64,000 nucleotides of DNA from Chlorella sorokiniana (taxonomy: Eukaryota; Chlorophyta; Trebouxiophyceae; Chlorellales; Chlorellaceae). The notes beneath the pieces are model-generated. The model was not told the origin of the DNA. It was given only the letters and a program-made list of their open reading frames with translations, and made no database searches. How positions within the stretch are numbered: the first letter of the stretch is position 1; the number at the start of each line of letters is the position of its first letter. Location: assembly GCA_025917655.1 (NCBI GenBank), contig CP084613.1, positions 3,040,001-3,104,000 of the forward strand. Direction: 5' to 3'. Position numbers and translations under genes: made by a program. Shown here piece after piece: positions 1 to 12,310 of this stretch.

Positions 1-2
1 AA

Positions 3-346
3 CAGCGCCAAACGGATGACTGGCGGCGGCAAGGCCCCCGTGCGCTGGCAGCTGCTGCAGCAGAGCAGCGCCTGCATCAGCAGCAACAACAACAGCAGCA
101 GGTGCGACGGCGGTGCTCAGGCCTGGCACGTGTGCAGGCGTTTCCAGGCTGGTGCATGCTGCTTTGCATTGGCAGCCCGTGTGTCGGCCCTGTTCCGGTG
201 GGGGGGGGCACGGAAGCTGCTGACACTTGCTTGTGCTGGGCCCTGTTCCACTGGGCTTGCAGGCATCACAGGCCCCGACGCCCACCACTGGCAATTCTAT
301 GAACAAGAAGAAGAAGAAAAAGCAGTCTAACAAGAAGAGGCGGTAG
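3..346 (+). CDS. 3' end of an unidentified Q- and K-rich protein (partial)
   Basis: Only the last two exons are in the window. The first (about 3-101) reads in frame 3, has an Ala/Gln-rich end with seven glutamines, and stops at a CAG|GTGCGA donor. The second starts after a TTGCAG acceptor at 263, keeps phase 0, and ends in a very basic tail (MNKKKKKKQSNKKRR) at the TAG ending at 346. Such tails are common in nuclear or nucleolar proteins, but there is no domain to name. The rest lies upstream of the window. The splice and frame agreement make the exon pair credible; function is unknown. Confidence 0.55.
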
Positions 347-872
347 TGATTTTGAGGGGAGAGCAGTAACCTTCGCACTTCAGACATGCTGCTGGACCTG
401 ACGCCTAGGGGCCTTTTAGCCGCGGACCGTGGAAACTAGAACAGCTGTAACATTACGCACCTGAAAGTATGGACACCCTTCTATCTTAGCTCACGCGCGG
501 AAGCATAGCACACAGCATGAGGTGATGCAAGACGCAAACGCAACGCAAGGGATGCCCACTTGTCCACCTGCCAAAGCCGACATCGACGCGACGCGAAGCG
601 GGGAAAATTAGCCCCCTCGGCACTCTCACCTGCAGCCCCCTCTCGGCTGTAGGCGCTGGGCAGCACTGCCATGCCTGTTCCAAATACATTCTCGTAGACT
701 ACGCGTTTGCCGGATAGCCAACACGTAAGCGATAGACTTGGGGTTTTGCTGAGGGAGGGGCGTCCGGCACGGCTACATGCGCCCCCCAATTTTGTGCACT
801 TGATCCGCAGCGATTAGGTTGACCTTAAGAGGATCTCTTGGCTGCAGGTGGGGTCAGTCGACTTGCTTGGGC
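347..872. other. intergenic, no gene seen
   Basis: This stretch separates the basic-tail gene from the KH gene. It should hold the 3' UTR of the first and the promoter and 5' UTR of the second. The small minus-strand reading frames here show no conserved motif or splice-consistent extension. Confidence 0.4.
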
Positions 873-2860
873 ATGCCTGCTAAGGAAGGAGGGCGTGGCG
901 GTAGCAAGGCTCCCAGTTTTCATAGCAAACTGCGACGCCTCGGTTAGTGGAGGCACTTCAGGCTGAGCTGCACCGCTGGGAAGCTTGCTGGCAGTTACTG
1001 CACCGGTCGCTTCCAGCACCGGTCGCTGCCACCACAGAGCGACAGCGATCGTTGCTCATTCCCCTCCTTGACAGGCTTGCTAGAGAGCCGGCAGTCTGGC
1101 AAGTCCAAACAGCTCACTTTTGTGCTATATTTCCCACGTCCGCCATACCGCGGCGCCCAGTATCGCGCGGCTCGGGGCAAGGTGCGCTGCTTCGCTGTGG
1201 ATGGCAGAGCTGGTTGGCTTACTGCAAGGTGCTCTTCATAAGCCCCACTAATCGATCCATCATCGTTCAAGCTACAGGACGGCCTTTACAATTTCGTTGG
1301 GCTGGTGTTGGGCCATGGTGGCGGCACGGTGCAGCGCATACAAAAGTCGTCGGGCGCCAAGATTGAGGTAGGGTGGCGGCCAGCCACGGAGCGGCGCTCA
1401 CCACACATTCAGTCGCCCCCACCCACGCCTGGCCGCGGCTTGTGCACCTGCAGGTCCGTGATTCAGCTGGGAACCTGAACGGCGCACACCCCTCGTCGCA
1501 CGGCGACCCCACCCTGCACGCCTGGGTGTCTGCCGCCAACCGGCAGCGCCTGGACAAGGCTGTGGCGCTGCTGCTGGAGGTGCTGCAGCCCACCAACAGC
1601 AAGCTGCGCAAGTTCGGGGTGGATCCGGGGGCTCAGTGGTGCTGGAGCCCGAGGTGCCCGGGTGAGCGCGCGGCGGGGCTGGAGGCCCTGGGGCGACACG
1701 AGTTGCACTGACGCGGCTTGCATGGGCTCCTGCAGAGTGTGTCCGCTTTCCTCACAGGAGTATCATGCACCACTTCACACCCTTGCAGCGTTGGGCCTGC
1801 GTCGGCAGGGGCAAGTCAAGAAGCAGCCGAGGAGTCGTCCAATGCAACGCCGGCCAGCCCCCCGTCCGCACCCTCCGCCAACGCAAACGCGTGGGACAGC
1901 AAGCGGCTGCTGCTGAAGCCGCTGCCCGACGGGCGCCAGATGTCGCCCACCTCCACGCTGGAGCGCCACCAGGCAGCTGCCGCCATCGCGGAGAGCTGCG
2001 CCGGCAGCGACACTGATGACGCAGAGGCTGGAGCTGGGGGCGGGCAGGAGAGCCGACCGCTGCTGCCCCCCCGCCCCCCGCCGCCGCCTCGCGGCCCTGC
2101 CGGCGTGCCACCCATGCTGGGCGCTGCCAGCCCGCGTGCCCCGCTTCCACCTCTTCCAGCGCCACAGCTTGTGGATGGGCAGCAGCAGCCGCTCTCCTCT
2201 GCAGCTCCAGCCTTGCAGCCGATGCAGACACAGCCGACGCAGCAGCATCCGGCGGCCATGTGGGCCGGAGGCCTGCACCTGTCCAACAGCAACGAGCTGG
2301 TGAGAGATGCTTGGCGTGTGAACAGGAACCGCGCTTGCTGCTCTGTTCAGGCGCGGGCCAGCAGCGACATGTGTGTCCCGTGTGGAATTGCCTCCCTGCC
2401 GTTGCCGCATCATGCCTGCAGCCCGCCAGACCTGCCGCGCTGGATGCGCGCCACATGGCGCCAGAGCCGCGCGGCCCTCCTGCCAGCTGGTCGCTCTGGG
2501 ATGGCCTCAGCTCTGGGCCCACCTTTTACGAGCAGCTGCAGGCAGCGGCGTCGGGCGCCCTGTACGCTCCTGGCAGGGACGTTGGCGGCGGTGCAGCGCT
2601 CGGAGTGGCACCCCCGCACCCATGCATGCGCTGCCGACACCCGCGCCAGCATCAGGCCATGTGCAGCCTCACTTTGTGGGCCTGGCGGGACCTGCTGGCC
2701 AGCCCGAGGTGGCCCCCTTTCCTGGGCTGACGCCGCGGGGCATGGGCCTGCCTGTGGGCCTGCCTCAAGCCCAGCACGCGGCGCGCCCCGTCTGGACGCT
2801 GAGTCTGAGATGCAGCAGCTGCTGGCCGCCATCACGAGCCTGGCTACACACGATCTATGA
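873..2860 (+). CDS. KH-domain RNA-binding protein, SF1/STAR type
   Basis: A KH domain is split over two exons (about 1278-1367 and 1454-1661). It begins with a YNFVGLVLGHGGGTVQRIQ-like stretch whose GHGG is the GXXG RNA-binding loop, followed by a SSGAKIE strand and a long final helix (RQRLDKAVALLLEVLQP). This pattern matches the extended type I KH of branch-point-binding protein SF1 and STAR proteins. A short N-terminal part reads well from ATG 873 if a 47-nt intron is removed; that start is tentative. After the KH comes a Pro/Gln/Ala-rich, low-complexity exon in phase (about 1758-2297). The last kilobase changes frame more than once, so introns or base errors remain there; the likely C-terminus ends LAAITSLATHDL at 2860. 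It probably acts in pre-mRNA splicing or mRNA control, but the exact orthologue is not established. Confidence 0.65.
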
Positions 2861-3799
2861 CCAGTGCGGCTGCTGGCCGCCCGCCCTCCCTCTGTCAGCC
2901 AAGCTGCAGCCCCTTGATAGCACCACTGGCGGCACCCCTCCGGTGGCCAGCTTGCGTCAAAGGCAGCAGGGAGGGCACGCCCTGCAAGCAGCTGCCGCCC
3001 ACGAGCTCTGAGTGCGCTTCTGAGCTGCTGAGCCACCGCATGGCTGCTGCCCCGGCGCCTCGGGCTCGCTCCCAGCGCTCCTGCTCACAGCACACCTGGA
3101 TTTTATTCCACTGCTTCTGCAGTGGCACCAGATCAGGTTTTCTCTACACCACAAATGCCTCTCCCAACTGCAAACCTTGCTCTTTGACGTTCTTGGTAGT
3201 GCTCCTCCCACTTGCTCTTGCCACCATTCACACGAACCGACGGCTGGCAGATCCCATTTGCGTTGAATAGGGCCTGGCCCGCTCTTGCGGCTACGCCGCT
3301 CAGCAGAGTTTCCCAGGCTGTACTTCTAAATGACAGTCCCAGCACCCCTTCACATTTTCATCATTTTCATTTATTTTTCTTGGACCCCAGGCGGGGCCAC
3401 TTTGCTTGATGTCTGATATGCAAGCACCCCCAGTGCCAAGCTGCATGCACTCCCCATCGTGCTGCATGTGTCACAAAGCTGATACTTTAGTGATTTCTCT
3501 GTCCTCCTTGCCCTGTAATACATGCTGGAGCGCTGGACGTGCTGTCCCTTCCATAAGGCGACCCTGCTGGCGCCGCCTGGCGCGCCGCCAGTGCCCCTCG
3601 GTGGCGAGAGACGGGAATGCCAAACTCTACGTCAGTGTTATAAATTGCACCCCACGTACTTTCTGCATATACCATTCGGCGAGGGCAGGGCAGAAATTAG
3701 GACCTTGATAGCTTGGCAGACGCACCCCTGGACGGCGCTTGAGGTGTAATACTGCCAATATCCACATCCAGATAAGGCAGCATTCGCTGCAGGAGCGGC
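2861..3799. other. intergenic, about 0.9 kb, no supported gene
   Basis: This lies between two plus-strand genes and should contain the 3' UTR of the KH gene and the GRWD1 promoter. It is visibly more AT-rich in places than the exons. Short frames on both strands (for example minus 3133-3345) carry no recognisable motif. No tRNA-like fold or repeat was seen. Confidence 0.4.
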
Positions 3800-6559
3800 A
3801 TGGTGCGCAAGAAGGGCGGCAGCGCGAAGAAGGGCAAAACCGCCAAAGGGGCTCGACCGCCAAAGGTATGTGCATAAGAGTATGACAGCTCTCCCGAGCA
3901 CGCGGAGGGGCCGCATGCGCACATGCATGTTAGCCTCTCCCCCTGCTCATTATGGCGGCGCTCTCCCCTTGCGGCATGTGTGCAGCCTCAGAACGCGTCG
4001 GATGCGGCCCAGAAACCAGCGGTAAGCTCGCCAAGGCTGCACGGCCAGGAAAAGCAAGGGTGCCAGCAGGGCGCCGCCGCCGCTGCATCCTGCGCTCCCC
4101 CGACCCTGCCTCTTGATCCGCGCCTTGCAGGTGTGGCTGCCCGGCGATGAGATGGAGGAGGGCGAGACGCTGCAGTACGATCCCTCTGTGTACGACTGCA
4201 TGAGCAGCATGAGCCTGGACTGGCCGTGCCTGTCGTTTGACGTGCTGCGGGACCATCTGGGCGCCCCCGCTCCGCCTTCCCGCACACGCTCTTCATGGTG
4301 GCGGGCACGCAGGTGCGGCTGGGCTGCGCTCAGCGCCTGTCGGGCGGCATCGGCAGAGCGGTGGGCAGCAAGCTGCTGTTCATGGGGGGGAGGGGAGTCG
4401 GTCACCCCTCGCTCAGCCGGCGCTCCGTGCCATCCCCGCAGGCAAGCTCCGCGAAGCAAAACTACCTGGCGCTCATGAAGGTCAGCGGCCTGGGCCAGAC
4501 CAAGGCGGCAGCGCAGCGGCAGAAGCAGCAGGCGGCAGCGCAGCAGCAGCAGCAGCAGCAGCAGCGGGATGGGTCCGACAGCGACGAGGAGATGCTGGAG
4601 GGTTCGGACGGCGAGTCTGACTCGGGTGCGCTCCGCGACGCGGCCGGCAATCAAGATGATGAAGTGGCAATACACGTTGGCCCGCCCCGCCCCAGCGGTC
4701 ATGCCCCCTCCCGCCCAGCCGAGCCTTGCCCGCCCGGCTTGCAGCGCAGCTGTGCCTGCCTCGTTGCCAGCTGACCGCCGCTGCTGGCCCCCTCCCACAC
4801 ACGCACACCCCGCAGACGACGAGGCGGAGACTGCGCAGCTGCACGTGCGCAAGGTGGCCCACACCGGGGCATCAACCGCGTGCGCTCCTGCCCGCAGCAG
4901 CCGCACCTGGTGGCGTCCTGGGCCGACACGGCGCAGGTGCAGGTCTGGGACCTGGGCGGGCTGGCGGCGGAGCTGCGGGACGAGCCCGCCCGGTGGCGGC
5001 GGCGCAGGGCCGGCTGCACAAGGTCAACGCGCGGCACGTGCACACACACAGCTCGGGTGGGTGCAGGCTGGCGCAGGGCACAGGGCAGGGCTGGCGCCAG
5101 TGGGAAGGGGGGCACAGAGCCAGGGACGCGCGGGCGCGGCCGCTTGGACGGCTGCCGTTCTGGGCGCCTCTGCTGCCTTTCACCCGCATGCGATTGTGCC
5201 GTGCGCCCCTGCAGAGGGCTACGCCCTGGACTGGTCGCCGGTGGTGGCTGCACGCCTGGCCTCGGGCGACTGCCGCAGCCGCATCCACGTGTGGGAGCCC
5301 ACCCCTGGCGGCAAGTGGGCTGTCAGCCCCGCCTACAGGTGAGCCCCCCGCCGCGCAGCAGCTGCACCGCCCCTAATAGTTCCTGGCCGACTGCCGCTTG
5401 GGGGCTGGCTGTGCCGCGCGTCCTGCTCTGCGCGCTGGCGGCTCTCCACCCGGCCCGGCACCCCTCCCACCCCCACCCCGCACCCCGCCCGACCAGGGGC
5501 CACGAGGCCAGCGTCGAGGACCTGCAGTGGAGCCCCACAGAGGAGACGGTGTTTGCCTCCGCCTCGGTGGACCGCACCATCCGCATCTGGGACACGCGGG
5601 AGCAGGTGGGGCGCTGCGCCTCGGGCGCCGGGCTCAAACGCGGGCGGCCAGGCGCGGCGGGCACAGGGGCGGCGCAGCGCTGCTGCTGGCTGCGACGCCG
5701 CAGCTGTTGTGGCGCCAGGGCGCCGCTCACCCGCTCCTCCCGCGGGCGCCCTGCGCAGAGCAAGTCGATGCTGAGTGTGGCGGCGCATGAGAGCGATGTC
5801 AACGTGATATCCTGGAACCGGGCCACCACCTACATGCTGGTGGGGCGCCGCATGTTTGTGTTGTCGCGAACATGCAGGGAGGGGGTCCATTGCGCACGTG
5901 GCCCCTGCCCCACCACCCCTTGGGTCGCCAGTCTCGCCTCTGCACCCCCGGTGTGCGTGCGAGGTTTTACTTCCCCCCTTCCCCGCGGCCCCTGCATCAG
6001 GCCTCTGGCGGCGACGACGGCGCGCTGCGCGTGTGGGACCTGCGCGCGTTCCGCGACGGCGGCGCCGTGGCCAACCTGGCCTACCACCGCGGCGCCGTCA
6101 CCAGCGTGGAGTGGTGCCCCCACGAGTCGTCCATGCTGGCCACCACAGGCGCCGACAGCCAGCTGGCGGTGTGGGACCTGGCCCTGGAGCGAGACCCGGG
6201 TGGGTGGCGGCGGCTCAGGGCCGCTGCGGCCTCACCCGGCCTCTGCAGCGCTTCGCTTCATGCGCAGGGTCTGTTCGTGCCGGGTCGGCGGCCAGCCCTG
6301 CATGCTGCGGGGCCTTGGGACGGGCTGGGCTGCACCTGGCCCACCCTTGTGCTGCCCGGCGCCTCCTGCCGCAGAGGAGGAGGCGGCGCTGGCTCCCGAG
6401 ACCAACGCGCAGGCGCCCGACAACCTGCCGCCCCAGCTGCTGTTCGTGCACAGCGGGCAGACAGACATGAAGGAGATGCACTGGCACCCCCAGATCCAGG
6501 GCATGATGGTCAGCACCGCGGCTGACGGCTTCAACCTCTTCAAGCCCTACAACGTGTGA
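3800..6559 (+). CDS. GRWD1: glutamate-rich WD-repeat protein GRWD1 (yeast Rrb1), ribosome assembly
   Basis: GRWD1/Rrb1 is a nuclear WD40 chaperone for ribosomal protein L3 (uL3) in 60S assembly. The first exon (3800-3865) encodes a lysine-rich start, [17 protein letters not shown]. Later exons join in phase: 3986-4021, then 4131-4312 with the family's N-terminal block ([17 protein letters not shown]), then a Q8 tract and an acidic [15 protein letters not shown] stretch typical of the family. WD repeats follow (VEDLQWSP...[28 protein letters not shown]...QLAVWDLA), ending [20 protein letters not shown] and FNLFKPYNV. Reading frame is lost at about 4262-4266, 4866-4869 and 4991-4993; in each case one extra C or G restores the conserved protein, so these look like missing bases in the sequence. 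Confidence 0.92.
4541..4564 (+). repeat. (CAG)8 microsatellite coding for polyglutamine
   Basis: Eight perfect CAG units lie in exon 4 of the GRWD1 gene and encode Q8, just before the acidic region. The tract is in frame with the flanking conserved sequence. Confidence 0.85.
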
Positions 6560-6836
6560 CGCCGCTGGCCCCCGCCCACCCCTCACTCCTGCTGCTCCGC
6601 CCCCTTGCTCGTTTGCTCATCGCCGCCGCACACGATTGTACACTGACTGCCATCCCCTCGTCCTCCCTTGCGCTCCTGCTCGCTCCCTCGTTTGTTGCTG
6701 CCTGCTGGGAACCTCAATCACGATTGCGCACACCCTGGCCATGCGTGGCCGCGTGATCATGAGCTCATTGCTGCACGCTTGCAACCCGCGCGTGTCAGCA
6801 GTACAGGCTGCGTCAGCCCAAGAGAGGGGGGGACGG

Positions 6837-8612
6837 CTACCGGCCCAGCATGGCCAGCAGCGCAGCGCAGCGCTGCACGCCCTCCTCCAGCGCCGCCGCA
6901 GCACTGCCCAGGCCCACAAAGCCGTGCACATCGGCGGGGTCGGGGTTGTCGCCATCTGCGGGGGTGGAGGAGCGTGGTGGTGTGGGGGCGGTGTGCGCGT
7001 CAGGTGTGGTGTGTCGAGGGTGGCAGCTAGTGGTGGTGGTGGGGCCGTGGGTGGCGGTTGCGGGTGCTTGTTTGTACGGGGGGGGGGGCGCGCGTGGGCG
7101 GGGACACACACCGAGCTGCCTGTTCCTACAGGTGCGGCGCGAGAGCTGCGCATGCCAACGAAGCTTGCACCATGCTCCCGTCCCCGCCCCCGCCCCCTCA
7201 CTCCCGCCCCCCCCCTCACCCAGGCGAGGCAGGCGCAGCGTGCGCTGCAACTGCAGCAGCAGGGCCTGCACGTCCGCGGCGGCGGCGCCCACGTCCCCGG
7301 CTGCGGCGGCGCCCGCGGCCGCCCCGCCGTCCCAGGAAGCGCTGCAGGCGCCGCACCACGTCTGCCTGCGCCTGCTCCAGCACGCGCCTGCCGCCCTCCA
7401 GCGCCGTCCTGCACGGCACGCAGCGGAGGCGTGGGCGGCACGCCAGCGCGCGCAGCGGCAGCCGCGCGGCGCACAGCTCCGCGGCACTGCAGGCGGGGCG
7501 CGCAGGGAAGGGGGCAGGGCAGCCGGGCCGCCTGCCCGCCGCCACCTGAAAAAGGTCGTCTCGTGGTTGTGTATGGCGTGCAGCGTGGCGCGCGCGTCCC
7601 AGGGCAGCCCCGCCTTTGCCGCCTCCTCGTCGCCGCACCCGAGCCAGAAGGCGCCCACGTCCTGGGGGGGGTGAGGAGGGCTGGGCATCGCGCAGTGCGT
7701 GCAGAGGACCCTACTGTAGTGCGCACCGCCCTTGAGCGCACGCACAGCCTCCTGCGCCGTGCTGCCGCACTGCTGTGAGCCGCGTGTGGCCCCCAAGACC
7801 GCCGGCCGTCTCCCACCTCCCCACATCGGCAGCCGGCAGCTGCGCAGCAGGTGCCCACCTGCTGGCGGTGGTACTGCACCGCGCGGGGCCATGCACTGCT
7901 CCACCACCAGCCTCAGCTCCTGCAGCAGCTGCTCACAGCTGCTCCCCGCCGCTGCCAGCTGGCGCGCCGCCAGCGCCTGAGCCAGCGCAGCGTCCTGCCC
8001 CGCCGGTGCGGCGCCGCGGCTGCCGTTGGCAGCGGGATGTGCGGCGGCTGGCAAGGAGGGTTGCTGCTGCGAGGGGGTGCCCGGCGGCGGCATCGAAGCC
8101 TGCCGGCTGCCGCCGCCGTTGCTCAGCGTGCCGCCGTCTGGCGACGGCAGCGCCTCGCCGCCGCTTGCGCTCCTGCCCATGCCCGCCGCTGCGGCCGCAT
8201 GCATGTGGCCCTGCAAGAGCGCTGCCAGCTGGGCGGCCTGCGGCCCGCCGCCCCCAGCAGCCGCCGCCGCCGCCAGCTGCTGAGCATGGGCACGCGCGAG
8301 CTGCTGCGCCTGCTGCGCCTGCTGCGCCTGCTCCAGCTGCAGGACCCGCATCAGAGCCGCCTCCAGCTGGGGGCTGACGGGTGGGCGCGGCTCCGCCTGC
8401 CGGCTGGCCGCCAGCTCAGCCACCAGCTCCCGAGGGACACCCCCACCGATGGCGCCACGGCCTCCAGAAGCCGCAGCTGCTCCACAGACAGCCCCGTGGC
8501 CGCCGCAATGTGGGCCAGCGCAGACTCCTGCTGAGCCGTCGAGGGCGCTGGGCGGCAGCAGGCTGCTCGGCAGCCGCCACCTGCTCCGCGGCAGCCCTCT
8601 GCAGCGCGGCCA

Positions 8613-8650
<38 letters not shown>

Positions 8651-11082
8651 GCATGGGCATGTGCCTGCTGCGCCGCCGCCTGCTGCCTTGCCAGTGCCTG
8701 CTGCGCCGCCATCTGCAGCCGCTGCATCCCTTCCGTCACATGGGCATCAACCTGGGCCTGCTGCCGGTGCAACGCAGCGGCCGCGGCCCCAGGAGCAGCG
8801 TGGTGAGGGGAGGTGTCATGCGGGGAGGGCAGGTTGTGGGGGAGGCGGGCGGCAGCGGGCCAGCAGCTTGCGGGTGGGCAGAGGGCGGCTGGTGGGCTGT
8901 CGCTGCCTCCCGTGCCATCTCAGCCTGTGGCGGGGTTCGGCTGTGCGTGGGGGCCGCCATGGGCAGGCGCCTGTCCGGCTGTTGGAACCGACACCTCCTG
9001 CAACAAAAGGACGTGGCTGTTGATTCTGGGCAACGCATGGAATGGGCGGTAACGCTGACGGCGACCTGGCCCACCCGCCGCGTGCAGCCGGCGCAGCTGC
9101 GTTGGCGTTGCCTGCAGCAGCTACAGCAGCCTGCAGCGGCCCACCCGCGCCAGCCGCTGAGGATCGCGGGGCAGCTCCTGGGCCGAGAAGCAGCGCACGC
9201 CGTTGGCCTGCAGGGGGTTGGCAGGGGCCACACAGGCGGTGCATGTGTGCGTGTGGAGGGGGGGGGGCGGCGGCGGTGGAGGAGGATGGGAGGGGAGGAT
9301 GGGTGGGACGGCTGGCGCTTTGCTGGCAGCAGCAGCAGCAGCAGCAGCACGCCCGGGAGCCTTCAGGAGGACACCACCAACGCACCACCAACGCACCACC
9401 CTGCTTGCCAACCCCCTCCCGCATCCAGTGCCGCATGCCCGTACCTGCGCGCGCACCGCCAGCCCGCCGTCGTTGGACAACAGAAACACGTCGCAGCGCT
9501 GCCCCGCTCGTTGCATGTCCTGGGGGTGGGCGGGGAGGGGGGCACTTGTTGCTCAAACAGAGGGTGCTCTGACTGGGGGTCTGGCCTCCGGCGCATCACC
9601 GCTCCCCAAACGTGCACGGCCTGGCAGCGCGCGGCCCCTGCCCGCCCCCACCTGCACCACGGTGGCGCGGCAGTACAGCACGCTCTGCAGGATCATGTCG
9701 TCGTTGCGAAGCTCCTGGGCGCTGCGCGGCAGCGGGTGCCTGTCCAGGGCCTGCGTTGCGGGGCAAGCGACGGCATGCACGCGGGTCAATCGGTGCCCAA
9801 ACTTTGATGTCAGGAAGAAGGTGATGGATGGGGCAAAGGGGGTTGGGGGCGGGGGCGGATTGAGTGCACTCTCAGTGCCCCTGCTGCTGGCCGAGGCGCA
9901 GCTGGAGGCGGCGGCGCCCACCTGCTGGTGCTCCCCGCGGGCTGCAGCCGCACAAAGGTGTCGCGGCCGCTGGTGAGGGCGCGCAGGCGGTGCAGCGCAC
10001 GCCGTGCGCTCTCCGCCTGGTGCTTGTGCTGGCTGTGCTTCAGCCGATCCAGCTCGCTGCACGGGCGCAGGCCGGGGCGGCAGGCGCTTCGATGCATCCT
10101 GCACCTCCCTGCGCCTCCCTGCGCCGCCTCGCTCGCATCACCAGGCCGCCGCTGCATGCGCTGCGCTGCGGGCTGGCAGGCACACCCAGCAGCCTCCCCC
10201 ACCTGAGCACAACCCAGGGCACCAGCAGCAGGACCTCCACAGCCGGCGGCGGCGCCTCGCCTCTGCGGCAGGAGAGGGAGGGGGCGGGGCCACGGGCACG
10301 GGCAGCAGCCGTCACCGCCAGGCCGCGCAACCAGCTGGGCGGCAGCGGCGGGGCCAGCCGGGCAGCGCCCGCACCCGGCGTCCTCTGCCTGCGCAACGGC
10401 GTCTGCGGCGGCCGCCGCGTAGCCCTCGCAGGTGCGCTCCAGGGCCGCCATGTGCGACATGAGCACGTTGGTGTCCACCACCAGCAGCACGCGGGCGGCG
10501 GCGGCGCCTGGGAAGCATGTGTGTGTGTGTTTGTGTGTTGGCAGGGGGAGGAGGAAATCGGGGTCGGGAGTTGGGGCGGGAGGTGGCACCCCGAGGCAGG
10601 CCTGGCTGGCCGCCCGCAGGCCCCCTATGCCATGCCGCCGCCCAACAGCAAAGGCAGTGCTGCTCCTGGCGGCATGGCATCGACACCAAAGCGCCGCACG
10701 CCGACCGCGGCTGCACACCTGGCCCCTCCGCCGCCGCCGGCGCCGCCTCGTAGTCCATTGGCTCGGGCGTGCCCGCCGCCAGCCCCCCACTGGGAGAGCT
10801 CGGGAAGTCGGGCAGGTGGGGGCTGCCGCCAGCCACCTGCACACATGGCGCGTGGGCAGGGCGCTCGCAGGCGGGCCGAGGGGTGTGGGTGCAGCAGCGG
10901 CGGTGGCAGGCGCTGGCGCCAGGCCGCCGCCGCCGACCCGCCTCCTCCCCCATTGCACTTGGCGGCGGCGCGCGGCCCAGCGGAGCTCGGGCAGCCGCCG
11001 CGGCCGCCGCCTCCCACCTGCAGCACGCCCCCGCTCCACGCTGGCTGTTCAGCTCCGCCACCAGCTGCTCCGCCTCCGCCAT
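6837..11082 (-). CDS. SWT1: SWT1-like PIN-domain endoribonuclease with long Q-rich C-terminal part
   Basis: SWT1 is a nuclear RNA endonuclease linked to quality control of mRNPs at nuclear pores. The PIN domain is spread over several minus-strand exons: LLVVDTNVLMSHMAALE (about 10.4-10.5 kb, first catalytic Asp), LLLVPWVV and SELDRLKHSQ (about 10.2-10.05 kb), LRNDDMILQSVLYCR (about 9.7 kb), CDVFLLSNDGGLAVRAQV (about 9.5 kb) and ANGVRCFSAQEL (about 9.2 kb). Order and acidic residues match human SWT1. Further down, a Q/A-rich region carries Q12, then a helical segment reading ALAHIAAATGLSVEQL, and the end is ALLAMLGR at the stop at 6837. Whether that Q-rich part belongs to the same transcript is not proven. 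One base is missing near 8440-8444 and probably others. The start is set at an ATG in the MAEAEQLVAEL exon, but a gene to its 5' side might be joined to it. Confidence 0.68.
8614..8649 (-). repeat. (CTG)12 on the plus strand, polyglutamine on the minus strand
   Basis: Twelve CTG units on the plus strand read as CAG on the minus strand, giving Q12 inside the glutamine/alanine-rich region assigned to the SWT1-like gene. It is flanked by helical QQAHAHA and LAALQRAAAEQ sequence. Confidence 0.8.
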
Positions 11083-11234
11083 CGACACATCGCCAGCCGC
11101 ATCCAGCTGGGCCCCTGTCGGTAGGGGGGGGCAGCGGCACGCAGCGGTTAGTTGCGATCAACAGGGGGGCTGCCGGCCTGCTGCACGCGCATGCCCCGCG
11201 GTTCTTGTGCCGGCAGCAGCACCACAGCCGAAAG

Positions 11235-12061
11235 CTACGCATGCGGCGTGCTGCAGGCGCCCAGGCTGGCGCCGCCGCGCGGCGGGCGGCGCACCCTGGA
11301 GGGCGCGCGCTGCTGCTCGTCGGCTGCCTCCAGGTACCAGAGGGGCAGCCAGCAGGCGGTGTGCACGTGCTGCACGCGCATCCCGTCCCTGCAGGCCCAC
11401 TCGGGCGCCGCCGCCACTTGACCATCTTGGCAAACGAGAAGGGGCCCTGCTCCTGCCCCTGCACCGGTGCTTGCGGCAGCTTGTGGAACACCCCCGCCGG
11501 CCCCCTCAACACCAGGCACGTCGCAAGCGTGGGAGGCCTTCAGGCCATGCCCCGCCCAATCAGCAGTCCCCCTGGCAGCCCACCGTGGCCCCATGATACT
11601 TCCACTCCGACTCGTGCAGCGGGGTGCGGCGGGGCGACAGCAGGTCCAGCTGGAACAGCAGCGCCGTGATGGCGGCGGCCGCCACCTGGCGCGAGGCGGC
11701 GTGCACCACCACCTTGCGCCCAAAGCGGTCGCTCTCGAAGGAGTCCTTGAGCTGCGCAGCAGGGGGCTCAAAGCAAGGGTGGGCGGCACGCTGCGCAACG
11801 GGTGCGCTCGTGCCGCTGCACCGTGCACAACGCTGGCCGCACCGCAAGCGTTGCGCCCGCAATCCTGGCATGGGTGCCCAGCTTCCCGAACAGCCACTCC
11901 GCCTGCTTGGGAAAGGAGCACATGGGGAGGTGGGGACCAGCTGGTGGCCACTCCCCCGCCGCCACTACGGAACCCTTGTCGCTGCCCGTGCTCCTGCCTA
12001 CCTTGTCCTGCTTCATGGAGATCACGGCTTGGGCCGGCGATCCCGCCTTGTTCTGCTGCAT
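11235..12061 (-). CDS. unrecognised protein, conserved-looking, 4 or more exons
   Basis: Exon 1 runs from ATG 12061 (MQQNKAGSPAQAVISMKQDK) to a GTAGGC donor. Exon 2 continues AEWLFGKLGTHARIAGATLA. Exon 3 reads LKDSFESDRFGRKVVVHAAS and runs through AITALLFQLDLLSPRRT to SEWKYHG. The next reads LRGPAGVFHKLPQAP, then FSFAKMVKW, MRVQHVHTACWLPLWYLEA and ends at 11235. The joins between exons 1-3 keep phase 0, and the residues have the composition of a structured protein, so I believe it is real. I cannot name the family. A frame change near 11410-11420 needs one base. The stop is only 153 bp before the next minus-strand model, so this could be the 5' part of the SWT1-like gene. Confidence 0.6.
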
Positions 12062-12310
12062 AGCGGCACGCTTGCACGCAGAGCTAAGCACGAGATGGCA
12101 TCGGCGGGGTTTCGCTGGGCGTATACTCCCGCAATGTGCAGTAGGACATCCGGGCAATGGTTTCGGAATTGTCCTGTATACACTGCTAACGATCGGCTGC
12201 CAAAACTTGATGACCTTCCAGGTTGGCACCTGTCGACATTGCCAGTCCCCACCCTTGCTAATCTGGCAGTTTGCTCTTGAAAAAACACACTGTTGTTGGG
12301 AAGGATATTG

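Noticed and set aside
1752-2522. 256-codon minus-strand frame opposite the KH gene
   Set aside because: It is an antisense shadow of the Pro/Ala-rich exon; GC-rich DNA gives long open frames on the opposite strand, and it has no motif.
3950-4906. 318-codon minus-strand frame
   Set aside because: It lies antisense to GRWD1 exons and introns, with Leu/Arg runs from CAG repeats, and is explained by the real gene on plus.
3800-6559. GRWD1 as a pseudogene because of three frameshifts
   Set aside because: All motifs are intact, each break is a single missing base, often beside a homopolymer, and the same defect is seen in many other conserved genes of the window.
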